From: G963701675 sp963701675
GTDB lineage: Bacteria; Planctomycetota; Planctomycetia; Gemmatales; Gemmataceae
Assembly (NCBI GenBank): GCA_963701675.1
Contig: OY969623.1
Coordinates: 1,612,001-1,676,000, forward strand
Length of the DNA: 64,000 nt
Direction of reading: 5' to 3'
The notes under the pieces are model-generated. The model was not told the DNA's origin, did not search any database, and worked only from the letters and a program-made list of their open reading frames with translations. The first letter of the stretch is position 1; each line of letters opens with the position of its first letter. Below are positions 1 to 9,300 of the stretch, one piece after another. Made by a program: the position numbers and the translations under genes.

Positions 1-1
1 G

Positions 2-349
2 TGCAGCGTCCTGATGCCCGCGATCACGGCCGGGATCGTGATGTTCATCGTGTACTCGGTGACCAACGTCACCGGCCTGCTGGAGCAGCTCGGGAGGGAG
101 CTAGAAAGTGAATCCATGGTGTGGATCGGCATCTACGGCGACCTGGTGCTGCCTGCGGACGCGCTCTGGAAGATGGCGACGTACACCGTCCAGCCCCCTA
201 ACCCTCTGGTTGCGCTCGGAGTACGCACTATGATCGGACCGTTCATGGTGAACTTCCCGCCGAGCATCTGGATGGGGATCTACGCCATAGGCTACACAGC
301 GGCGGCGTTGGGCGCGGCGGTCTGGTGGTTCGGGCGGAGAGACCTGTAA
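2..349 (+). CDS. ABC-2 type transporter permease, C-terminal part (partial)
   Basis: The reading frame is open from the first bases of the window, so this is the 3' end of a gene starting upstream. The visible part has two hydrophobic segments, one near the left edge (ITAGIVMFIVYSV) and one at the C terminus (WMGIYAIGYTAAALGAAVWWF) that ends in FGRRDL. A last membrane helix followed by F-x-RRDL is typical of the membrane subunit of ABC-2 type exporters. The substrate cannot be told from this fragment, and the ATPase partner is outside the window. The family call is an inference from the C-terminal pattern only. Confidence 0.6.
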   Translation, partial: CSVLMPAITAGIVMFIVYSVTNVTGLLEQLGRELESESMVWIGIYGDLVLPADALWKMATYTVQPPNPLVALGVRTMIGPFMVNFPPSIWMGIYAIGYTAAALGAAVWWFGRRDL

Positions 350-496
350 GGCCCAGCGGGAACGAGATTGGGACGGTCTTCCGGACGCATCTTTCTTCTC
401 GTTCTACCACAAGACTCAACCGTGCACCATTATCGAGTTCACCGTTGCATTAGCGACGCGCGCGGTTAGACTACTAAGGAAATGGAGGGTGTTCTC

Positions 497-1546
497 ATGC
501 CCGGGGTTCGCCGACACGCGTTCACGCTTATCGAGTTGCTGGTCGTGATCGCCATCATCGGCATCTTGATTGCTCTACTCTTGCCGGCGGTGCAAAAGGT
601 CCGCGAAGCAGCCAGTCGAATACGGTGCTCTAACAACCTCAAACAAATCGGGATCGCCTCTCACGCCTATTACTCCGCACACGACAAGTTCCCGTACGCC
701 ACCAAGGCCGACGTCCTTGATGCCTACACATGGACCCAGCTGCTCTTGCCCTACATTGAGCAAGACCCCGTCTACAAGATGTACACAACCCTCACCGAGC
801 CAATCGACAAGAATTTCAGCGGACCGTACGGCAAGGACTGGAAGGGTGCACACGGCTTTGGAAACACACCATTGAAGGAGGCCCGCACCGCGCTCATTAA
901 GGTCTACTTCTGTCCCAGCGACCGTCCACCGATAGTGAACGAGCCCTGGCTCTGGTACTACACACGGCAACGGGCGAGTTATCGCGGCTGTGTTGGACCC
1001 GGCGACTTGTACGGGAACCCCGTCGGCGGGCCAAGTGGGCGTGGCATCTACACCGTAATGAGCGGACAGTTTTTTCAAGGATCCATAGCTCCCGCTCAAA
1101 CTCGAATGGCGGAGATCACCGACGGCAGCGCAAATACTGTCATGTACTCGGAAGCATTGATGCCGTTTACTGAGAACTGGACCACGATTGCCGATGCCAC
1201 GCTTGGCAACATGGGGGCGGCATTCTTCTCAACGTTCCTGACACCGAACTCGACGAGTTACGACTTCATCTACGGGCCGTGTCCACCGAATGCAGTTGGC
1301 AGCGCACCGGCGGACCCAGGCTATCCGGCGCCATGCGTCATGAAATCATGGCCGCTCCGACCACAGAATGGACACTCCACGAACAACCAAATCGGAGCCC
1401 ATGCGGCAGCGCGGAGCCGACACATCAACGGCGTCAACGTGACGCTAGGCGATGGTGGTGTCCGTTTCGTGAACAATGGCGTCACTGCCGGCGTTTGGTG
1501 GGCACTTGGTTCCAGGTCAGGAAACGAAACTACTGCAGACTACTAA
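497..1546 (+). CDS. DUF1559 (prepilin-like) secreted protein
   Basis: The protein has about 349 residues. It starts with a type IV prepilin-like signal: a short basic stretch, then FTLIELLVVIAIIGILIALL and PAVQKVREAASR, the hallmark of the DUF1559 family that is greatly expanded in planctomycetes. The C terminus holds the usual family end (SRHINGVNVTLGDGGVRFV). Such proteins are thought to be processed by a prepilin peptidase and exposed on the cell surface; the function is unknown. An ATG at 482 is also in frame, but GGAGG at 484-488 lies 8 bases before the ATG at 497, so 497 is preferred. The stop codon overlaps the start of the following lipoprotein gene (TAATG), which suggests translational coupling. 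Confidence 0.93.
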   Translation: MPGVRRHAFTLIELLVVIAIIGILIALLLPAVQKVREAASRIRCSNNLKQIGIASHAYYSAHDKFPYATKADVLDAYTWTQLLLPYIEQDPVYKMYTTLTEPIDKNFSGPYGKDWKGAHGFGNTPLKEARTALIKVYFCPSDRPPIVNEPWLWYYTRQRASYRGCVGPGDLYGNPVGGPSGRGIYTVMSGQFFQGSIAPAQTRMAEITDGSANTVMYSEALMPFTENWTTIADATLGNMGAAFFSTFLTPNSTSYDFIYGPCPPNAVGSAPADPGYPAPCVMKSWPLRPQNGHSTNNQIGAHAAARSRHINGVNVTLGDGGVRFVNNGVTAGVWWALGSRSGNETTADY

Positions 1547-1992
1547 TGGCAATTCGACGCATCGTCGTTCTGGGAGTCGTTTGTTTCCTTTCCGGCTGCG
1601 GCGGCCCGGCCGTGGTTGTTAGCGGTTCAATCACCTTGGACGGCGCACCGCTGGAAGACGGATACGTTTCGTTCATTCCAGAGGCCGGAGGTGGAAACAC
1701 AGCCGGCGCTCCCGTCCGAAAAGGAGAATATCGTGTAACCGCCCTGACGCCTGGGACGTATCGAGTTCAAATCAGTGTGATGCGGCCGGTCGAGATACCC
1801 AAGGACGATCCCATCTACGCCGGAGTCAGCCAACGTAACCCGACGCCAATTGGCGAACCGTTACCGCCGGAAGCTCTGGACGGAAAGCACACCGTCACCG
1901 TGAACTCCGGCTCCCAAGTCATCAATTTCAACGCAAAGAAGCCGACACCTCCGCGCCGCGCTGGTCTATCCGCGCATCCGGCAAACTGCTAA
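1546..1992 (+). CDS. Small lipoprotein with carboxypeptidase-regulatory/transthyretin-like fold
   Basis: About 148 residues. The N terminus is a lipoprotein signal peptide (IVVLGVVCFLSGC) with a lipobox LSGC, so the mature protein should be lipid-anchored at the Cys. The rest resembles the small beta-sandwich proteins commonly found directly after DUF1559 genes in planctomycetes: V-x-G-SITLDGAPLEDGYVSFIP, a G-EYRVTALTPGTYRVQI segment, and a beta-rich end. The start ATG at 1546 overlaps the DUF1559 stop codon. The longer frame that opens upstream inside the DUF1559 gene is not believed, because the lipobox fits the 1546 start. Exact role unknown. Confidence 0.85.
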   Translation: MAIRRIVVLGVVCFLSGCGGPAVVVSGSITLDGAPLEDGYVSFIPEAGGGNTAGAPVRKGEYRVTALTPGTYRVQISVMRPVEIPKDDPIYAGVSQRNPTPIGEPLPPEALDGKHTVTVNSGSQVINFNAKKPTPPRRAGLSAHPANC

Positions 1993-2050
1993 ACTTGCGT
2001 AGACATCAGGTCGATGGATTCGTGCAGATCGTGGTCGAAGGGTGTACGTG

Positions 2051-3868
2051 ATGCCGGCCGGAGCAGAGGAAACGCCTACCAATCGCATTCGCAATTTCGC
2101 CATCATTGCCCACATCGACCACGGCAAAAGCACGCTCGCCGATCAGTTTCTCCTCAAAACCGGGGCCATAACTGCCCGCGACTTCCGTGCCCAGGTCCTC
2201 GACGACATGGACCTGGAACGCGAGCGCGGCATCACCATCCAGATGCATCCGGTTACGATCTACCACGAACATGACGGCGTCCGGTACGAGCTCAATCTCA
2301 TCGACACACCGGGACATGTGGATTTCAACTACGAGGTTTCGCGCAGCTTGGCGGCTTGCGAAGGCGTCATCTTGCTCGTGGATGCATTTCAGGGAGTTCA
2401 GGCGCAAACCGTGGCTAACGCTTTCCTGGCGATGGAAAGCGACCTCACGATCGTGCCGGTTCTTAACAAGGTCGATCTACCCATCGCACGGCCGGATGAC
2501 GTCATCGCCGAGATGGAGCATGCTCTCGCAATCGTTCCCAGCGATGTACTGAAAGCCAGCGGGAAAACCGGCCTCGGCGTCGACAGCGTCCTCGCCGCGA
2601 TTATCGACCGCATTCCACCGCCTTCGGGGGCCGACGACGATGTCCTCCGCGCACTGGTTTACAACAGCCATTTCGATGTTTACAAGGGTGTCGTCATCTA
2701 CGTGCGAGTGAAGGAAGGCCGGATTTCAAAGGGTCAGCGCATCCGCCTTGTTCGCCGCGGGACCGAGCACGAAGTCATTGAGATAGGCCAATTTCGACCG
2801 ACGCCGACGCCATGCGATTCGCTCGGCGCCGGTCAAGTCGGCTACTTGATGGCCCAAATCAAGAACCTCGCCGACGTCCATATCGGCGACACCGTCACGG
2901 ATGCACTTCGGCCGACGGACAATCCGCTGCCGGGCTACAAAGAGCCGAAAGCAATGGTGTTCAGCGGGCTCTACCCAGTCAATAACAGCGACTTCGAAGC
3001 ATTGCGCGAGTCACTGGCGAAACTTCGGCTCAACGATTCCAGTTTCACGTATTTGCCCGAGTCCAGCGAAGGTTTGGGTTTCGGATTTCGCTGCGGCTTC
3101 CTCGGCATGTTGCACCGGGAGATTATCCAGCAGCGACTGGAGCGGGAAAGCGACCTGAACCTCGTTCAAACCGCGCCCAACGTTACCTATGAAATTCTCA
3201 CCCGCAAAGGAGAGACGCTCGCCATCGACAGCCCGCAAGACGTTCCCGACGCAGGACAGGTGGAGGAGTTTCGCGAGCCGTTCGTGAGACTGAGCTTGAT
3301 CCTTCCTTCGGAAAACATCGGCGACCTCATGCAACTCTGTACCGAACGGCGCGGCATCTACGTTCGCACGGAATACCTCAGTCCGACGCGGGCCATTCTC
3401 GTTTATGAGATGCCCTTGGCGGAGGTGATTTACGACTTGTACGACAAGCTCAAGTCGGTGACACACGGTTACGGCACGATGGATTACGATTTCATGGGTT
3501 ATCGACCCGCAGACCTGGTCCGTTTAGATGTGTTGGTGCAAGGGAAGCGCGTCGATGCTCTATCGACCATTGTGCATCGCGGCAGCGCCGACCGCCGTGG
3601 CCGGAAGCTGGTGAAGAAGCTACGGGGTGAAATTGAACGCCATCTCTTCGAAATTGCGATCCAAGCGGCGATCGGGAGCCGAATCATCGCGCGCGAGACG
3701 ATCGCGCCGATTAAGAAAAACGTGACCGCGAAATGTTACGGCGGCGATATCACGCGCAAACGGAAACTCTGGGCGAAACAGGCAGCGGGGAAAAAACGCA
3801 TGAAACAGGTCGGGCAAGTCGAAATCCCCCAGGAAGCTTTCCTCGCCGTGTTGGAGTCGGATCAGTAG
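2051..3868 (+). CDS. lepA: Elongation factor 4 (LepA), ribosome back-translocase GTPase
   Basis: About 605 residues, full length for the family. The N-terminal GTPase domain shows AHIDHGKST (G1), RGITI (G2 region), DTPGHVDF (G3) and NKVDLP (G4). Domains II and III follow, and the C-terminal LepA-specific region with GYGTMDYDF and KKNVTAKCYGGDITRKRKL is intact. EF-4 acts on the ribosome during initiation or under stress. An in-frame GTG at 2042 is possible, but GAAGG at 2037-2041 is better spaced for the ATG at 2051. The signal peptidase gene follows in the same direction across a hairpin-bearing gap of about 140 bases. Confidence 0.97.
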   Translation: MPAGAEETPTNRIRNFAIIAHIDHGKSTLADQFLLKTGAITARDFRAQVLDDMDLERERGITIQMHPVTIYHEHDGVRYELNLIDTPGHVDFNYEVSRSLAACEGVILLVDAFQGVQAQTVANAFLAMESDLTIVPVLNKVDLPIARPDDVIAEMEHALAIVPSDVLKASGKTGLGVDSVLAAIIDRIPPPSGADDDVLRALVYNSHFDVYKGVVIYVRVKEGRISKGQRIRLVRRGTEHEVIEIGQFRPTPTPCDSLGAGQVGYLMAQIKNLADVHIGDTVTDALRPTDNPLPGYKEPKAMVFSGLYPVNNSDFEALRESLAKLRLNDSSFTYLPESSEGLGFGFRCGFLGMLHREIIQQRLERESDLNLVQTAPNVTYEILTRKGETLAIDSPQDVPDAGQVEEFREPFVRLSLILPSENIGDLMQLCTERRGIYVRTEYLSPTRAILVYEMPLAEVIYDLYDKLKSVTHGYGTMDYDFMGYRPADLVRLDVLVQGKRVDALSTIVHRGSADRRGRKLVKKLRGEIERHLFEIAIQAAIGSRIIARETIAPIKKNVTAKCYGGDITRKRKLWAKQAAGKKRMKQVGQVEIPQEAFLAVLESDQ

Positions 3869-3932
3869 CGAATTTCTCGTACCATGTTAATAGGCCGTGT
3901 CCGGCGACGAATACAAGGCGGACATAAGGCGA

Positions 3933-3993
3933 GGGTAGGGCAGACATTCCTGTCCGCCCTCAACCACGGCAGACAGGAATGTCTGCCCCACCC
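3933..3993. repeat. Palindromic hairpin repeat between lepA and the signal peptidase gene
   Basis: A perfect 17-base inverted repeat (left arm 3938-3954, starting GGGCAGACATTCC; right arm 3972-3988) encloses a 17-base loop. The stem extends by four further pairs out to 3933 and 3993 after one mismatch. It could act as a transcription terminator or be a member of a dispersed palindromic repeat family. No U-tract follows on either strand, so a simple intrinsic terminator is less likely. Confidence 0.75.
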
Positions 3994-4007
3994 AACTTGG
4001 GTATCGC

Positions 4008-5850
4008 ATGGCAGACACACCGCATACACCGGGACTCGCATCCCCGTTTCTTTCCGAGGAGGAAGCGGCTCGCCGTCGCCAGCCGGCCAGGGCGGTTTCG
4101 ACGACCTCCCAACGAAAGCCTGGTCATGTCGAAACGAAAGACGGCTTCCGCGAAATCATTGAGATGATCGTATTCGTCGTAGTCCTGGTTCTGCTTTTGA
4201 AATCGTTCGTGGCCGAGGCGTTTGTCATTCCGACCGGCTCCATGGCCACCACGCTCTGGGGTTACCAAAAGGTGGTGACTTGCCCCCAGTGTGCCTATGA
4301 GTTCCCGGTCAACTGCAGCGACGAGTACGACAAAAAGGCGCCCCACGATGACCCGGATCGATTCAAAACCACCGGCGGGACCTGCCCGAACTGTCGTTAC
4401 GAGATCCATTTCGGTCGCGACAACATTCAGGCGGTGTGCCGGAGCGGCGATCGCGTCCTCGTGGCCAAGTGCTTCTACGACACCGGGTTGTTCAAGCCGA
4501 AGCCGTTTGATGTCGTCGTGTTCAAGCCGCCGCATGAGCCACAGGTGAACTTCGAGCCGCGAAACTACATCAAGCGACTCATTGGTTTGCCCGGCCAGAC
4601 CATCGGGATTTGGTACGGTGACATCTATCGCCTTCCGGCGGAGAAAGGCGTCGCTTATGACGACAGCCATCTATCGCCGGATACCGTTTGGCAAAAATCT
4701 TCCACGCACACCAATCAGTCCGTGGATCTGCTTACTCAGCGCAACACGCCGTTTGAAATCCTCCGCAAGCCGCCCGACGAGATTATCGCGATGCGGCGAA
4801 TCGTTTTTGACAACGACCACCAGCCGCAGGATCGCAAGGCCCCCGAATTCGCACGATGGGCCGGTGATGCAGCGGTTTGGAAGTCGACGGCGGATAACGG
4901 CTTTGCAAGTAGCTCGTCGCCTGACGCATCCGTCGCCTGGCTGCGCTATAGCAACCTCTTGCGTGGCGGAACCAAGCCGGAGTTGATCACCGACTTTATG
5001 GGATACAACAGTAAGACCACGTCCGAGCCTTTCAACCAACACGACCGAACCTTCGCCCATTCGGCCCGCAACTGGGTCGGCGATTTGATGCTCGAAGCCG
5101 AGGTTTCCGTCGATCGTCCCGATGGCGTTCTCATTATGGAACTGTCCGAAGGAATCGATCGGTTTCAAGCGCGGTGGACGCTCAACACCGGAGAATGCAA
5201 ACTCATCCGACAGTCGGCCGGCCAGGAAACGGAGATTTCGAGTAAATCGACGGCCGTGTCGAAGCCAGGGCGATACAAACTCGCCTTCGCCAACGTCGAC
5301 GAACGTCTCACGGTGTGGGTGAATGGGAAGTTGGCGTTTGACAACGGTGTGGCATACGACACACCGGCGGAGCGCGGCCCCGACGAAAACGATCTGCAAC
5401 CCGCCAGCATCGGTGTTCAAGGCGCTTCGGTTACGGTCAACAAATTGAAACTGTGGCGGGATACGTATTACACGGTGTTGGTTACCAGTCCTTCAGATCT
5501 GTCGGTGCGGCTTTCGGAAGGGCCGCGTCGCTTTCAGCCGGCGGGTAACGCCGATGCGGACGTCAACGAAGTCCAGAAACTGCTCGAGACCAATCACGGG
5601 GTGCATCGAGCTCTACAGCGATCCCAAGAAATGGCGACTGTTGCGCGAGCTTCCTTGCACCACGATGTACGTGCAGCCCGACCATTACCTGTGCTTGGGA
5701 GACAACAGCCCTTCCAGTCAGGACGGCCGCGATTTCGGCCTCGTACCCAATCGGCTGCTTCAAGGTCGGGCCCTGTTGGTGTACTGGCCGTTTAATCTCG
5801 GCTTTTGGCCGTTCAATCCGCCGGAAAATCGCTTCGGCCCCATTCGGTAA
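4008..5850 (+). CDS. lepB: Signal peptidase I with zinc-ribbon-like and beta-sandwich-like insertions (one frameshift)
   Basis: Membrane-bound protease that removes signal peptides from exported proteins. A transmembrane helix (IVFVVVLVLLLKSFVAEAF) leads to the catalytic serine in PTGSM (Ser78), and the general-base lysine is in NYIKRLIG (Lys189). Between them lie CPQC...C and CPNC motifs (about residues 92-129), which look like a zinc ribbon. After the Lys box there is a large insertion (about residues 290-485) resembling a LamG/DUF1080-type beta-sandwich. The conserved GDN box (CLGDNSPSSQDGRDFG) is read only in the +1 frame. The two frames join if one G of the GGGG at 5598-5601 is removed, so the protein would be about 614 residues. 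The shift is likely a sequence error; otherwise the gene is broken. Confidence 0.85.
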
Positions 5851-5867
5851 CACCTCGAGAATCGCTC

Positions 5868-6251
5868 ATGCTCAGCGGCGAAACTCAAATTCGTGTTCGT
5901 TATGCCGAGACGGACCGGATGGGGCTTCTACACCATGCCAACTATTTGGTTTACTTCGAGCAAGCGCGCACCGAACTCCTTCGTTCCGCCGGACTTTCCT
6001 ACCGCGACCTTGAAGACCAAGGTTATTTGCTGGTGATTGTTAAGGCGGAGGTGCATTATCGCACTCCCGCCCGTTACGATGATTTCCTCACCATCCGCAC
6101 GAAAGTCGCGCGAATGACCTCCGTGCGCATCGATCACCGCTACGAAGTCTTTCGCGACAACACCCTCGTCGCCGAAGGGAGCTCAACGTTGGCGTGCGTT
6201 GACCGCGAAGGCCGGCTACAGCGGCTCCCCGACGCTTTGACATCGCGATAG
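5868..6251 (+). CDS. Hotdog-fold acyl-CoA thioesterase (YbgC-like)
   Basis: About 127 residues, the size of single-domain 4HBT thioesterases. It begins IRVRYAETDRMGLLHHANYLVYFEQAR; the conserved Asp-x-x-Gly-x-x-x-H-x-x-Y/N region carries the catalytic aspartate in the variant form ETDRMGLLHHANY. Such enzymes hydrolyse acyl-CoA thioesters, and relatives work near the Tol-Pal envelope system. The ATG at 5868 lies 17 bases after the signal peptidase stop and is the natural start for the family; the longer open frame upstream overlaps the peptidase end. Substrate not predictable. Confidence 0.88.
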   Translation: MLSGETQIRVRYAETDRMGLLHHANYLVYFEQARTELLRSAGLSYRDLEDQGYLLVIVKAEVHYRTPARYDDFLTIRTKVARMTSVRIDHRYEVFRDNTLVAEGSSTLACVDREGRLQRLPDALTSR

Positions 6252-6359
6252 TCAATGCACGGCGCTTGCCGTGCCCTGAAAATCGGTTGATTTTCCGGCT
6301 GAATTGCTTCTAATGTTCGGTGTCGACTTGCTCCGCGTTCGGAAGAGGACTGGCAGCCC

Positions 6360-9300
6360 ATGACCCTTGGCCCGAAGCCATTGAGCGACGCCGCGACTCC
6401 GTCTCCTGGTGAGCACATCGAAGCGATTTGTTCCCAGTTTGAAAAAGGTTGGAAAGCCGGCCAACGACCCAAGCCCGAGCAGTACCTGACCAATACGCCT
6501 GCGCATGGACGTGAGGCGCTGCTCCTGGAACTGTTGGGGCTTGAGTACTCCTACCGACGAAAGAACGACGAGTCGGGCATTGAAGACGAATTTCGACGAC
6601 GATTCCCCAGCGATGAAAAGCTCATCGAACGCCTCGTTTCTGAATTTGCGGGGCGGCGCGAACTGGGAACTGCTGCATTGGACTCTTCACAACAATCGGC
6701 TTCCACCGGGCCCAACGTTCCGGTCGGCGGTGAATTGGATATGCCGACGCAGCTCGGCAGGTACCGGATCAGGGAGAAGATCGGTTCCGGCAGTTACGGC
6801 ACGGTGTATTTGGCATACGACAGCGAGCTGCAACGCGAAGTCGCCATCAAGTTTCCTCACAAACAACAAATCGATTCGCCGGAGGAGGTCGACGCCTACG
6901 TCGCGGAAGCGCGCGTGCTAGCAAGTTTGGACCACGCAGGCATTGTGCCGGTGTACGATGTCGGCCGAAGCGCGGATGGGCGCTGCTATCTGGTTTCGAA
7001 GTTTATCGAAGGCAGCGACCTGCGGAAACGGCTCGAAGACGGCCGGCCGCCTTTAGCCGAAGCCGTGCGCATCATCCTCACCGTGGCCGACGCGCTCCAT
7101 TACGCCCACCAACGCGGCTTGGTCCATCGCGACATCAAACCGGCAAACATCCTCCTGGATTCCGCGGGCCAGCCCTTCATCGCCGACTTCGGCCTTGCCA
7201 TCAAAGAGGAAGAAATCGGCCACGGACCGGGATTTGTCGGCACGCCGGTCTACATGAGTCCCGAACAGGCGCGAAACGAGGGACACCGGGTTGACGCGCG
7301 CAGTGATGTGTACAGCTTGGGCGTCGTCTTCTACGAGCTTCTGACGGGAAGACGGCCGTTTTCGGGCGGCCTCGCCGGCGTTCTAAACCAGATCAAGACA
7401 CAAGAGCCGCGCCCGCCGCGGCAACTCGATAACTCGATTCCGCGCGAACTCGACCGCATCTGTCTCAAGGCATTGGCCAAACGCGCTGTCGATCGCTACA
7501 GCACGGCCCTCGACCTCGCCGACGATCTTCGAGCCGCCCAACTGAAGGGCAGAACCAAGCCATCGAAACCGGTCGAGCTTCGGGTGGTCGTACCGACGAC
7601 CGCCGACAAAACGGCCGCGGTGCCGCATGCGCCAATAATGGGCGAGAGTGGGCCGATTGTACTTCCAACCAAGGTTATCCCCAAAGGCCTTCGTTCGTTC
7701 GACTCGTCCGACGCGGATTTCTTCCTCGAACTCGTGCCCGGGCCACGTGACCGAGATGGCCTGCCGGAGAGCACTCGTTTCTGGAAGCTCCGCATCGAAC
7801 AGACCGACGCCGACGAGACATTCCGTGTCGGCCTGCTTTACGGCCCTAGCGGTTGCGGCAAATCGTCGTTGGTCAAGGCCGGACTTTTGCCGCGCCTTTC
7901 GAGCCACGTCGTCATGGTGTATCTCGAAGCCACATCCGACGGCACCGAGGCACGACTATTGAACGGGTTGCGAAAACGTTGCCCGATGCTGCCCGAAGAT
8001 CTCGGTCTGGTAGACACGCTCGCGCATCTCCGCCGCGGACATGGAATCCCGGCCGGTACTAAAGTCCTCATCGTCATCGATCAATTCGAACAGTGGCTGC
8101 ACGCGATGCGGAACGAGCAAGACACGGAGTTGGTCCAAGCTCTCCGGCAATGCGACGGATCGCGCGTGCAATGCTTGCTCATGGTTCGCGACGACTTTTG
8201 GATGGCGGCGACGCGTTTCATGCACGATCTCGAAATCCGCTTGCTCGAAGGGCAGAATTCCGCCCACGTTGATCTCTTCGACATCCGCCACGCCCGCAAA
8301 GTTCTCGCCGCGTTCGGCCGAGCCTTCGCCACACTCCCCGAAACCCTGAAACCGGAGCACGAACAATTCCTCGACCAGGCCGCCGCCGGCCTGGCCCAGG
8401 ACGGCAAGGTCATCCCCGTCCGTCTCAGCCTTTTTGCGGAAATGGTGAAAGGCAAGCCGTGGACTCCGGCGACGCTGAAGCACGTGGGCGGCATGGAGGG
8501 CATCGGCGTCACGTTTTTCGAAGAAACGTTCAGCGCGACCACCGCGCCGCCGGAACACCGCTTCCATCAAAAGGCCGCCCGTGCCGTCCTCCGCGCCCTT
8601 CTTCCCGAACAAGGCTCCGATATCAAAGGCCACATGCGCTCGCAGCAGGAACTGTTGGAAGCGTCGGGCTACGCCCGCCGCCCAAGTGAGTTCGCCGCGT
8701 TAATGACTATTTTGGATTCAGAGCTTCGGTTGGTGACACCAACGGACCCGGAGGGGACGGATGGAGAAGAGAGAACTAAGGATGAGCCCAACAAGCCGTC
8801 TGATACTCCTTCATCCTCTAAGTACTTCCAACTGACGCACGATTACCTGGTGCCGGAGTTGCGGAAATGGTTAGAGCGTAAGCAACGCGAAACCGCCCGT
8901 GGCCGAGCGGAACTACTTTTGGGTGAACGTGCCGCCCTATGGTCCATCAAACCGGCCAACCGCTACCTTCCGTCCTGGTTGGAATGGGCCCGCATTCGGC
9001 TCCTCACACAAAAGAGGGACTGGACAGCACCGCAAGGGCGGATGATGCGGAAGGCCGGGCGGTTTCACGTCGCCTGGACAGGCATCGCCATCATTTTCCT
9101 GGTACTGGCAGGATGGGCCGGTTATGAGTGGTACGGTTCGACACGTGCCGAAGTGCTTGTTGAGACATTGAAGTCGGTCGAAACACCAAACGTGTCGATT
9201 ACTCTCGATCAAATCTCGCCCTACCGCCGCTGGACGCGTCCGCTGCTGCTCATGATGCTTGGAGATTCTGCCGTTGGACAGAAAGCGAAGCTCCACGCCC

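Noticed and set aside
4671..5420. A 249-codon open frame opposite the signal peptidase gene
   Set aside because: It is antisense to a strongly recognised gene and shows no protein-like text or start signal.
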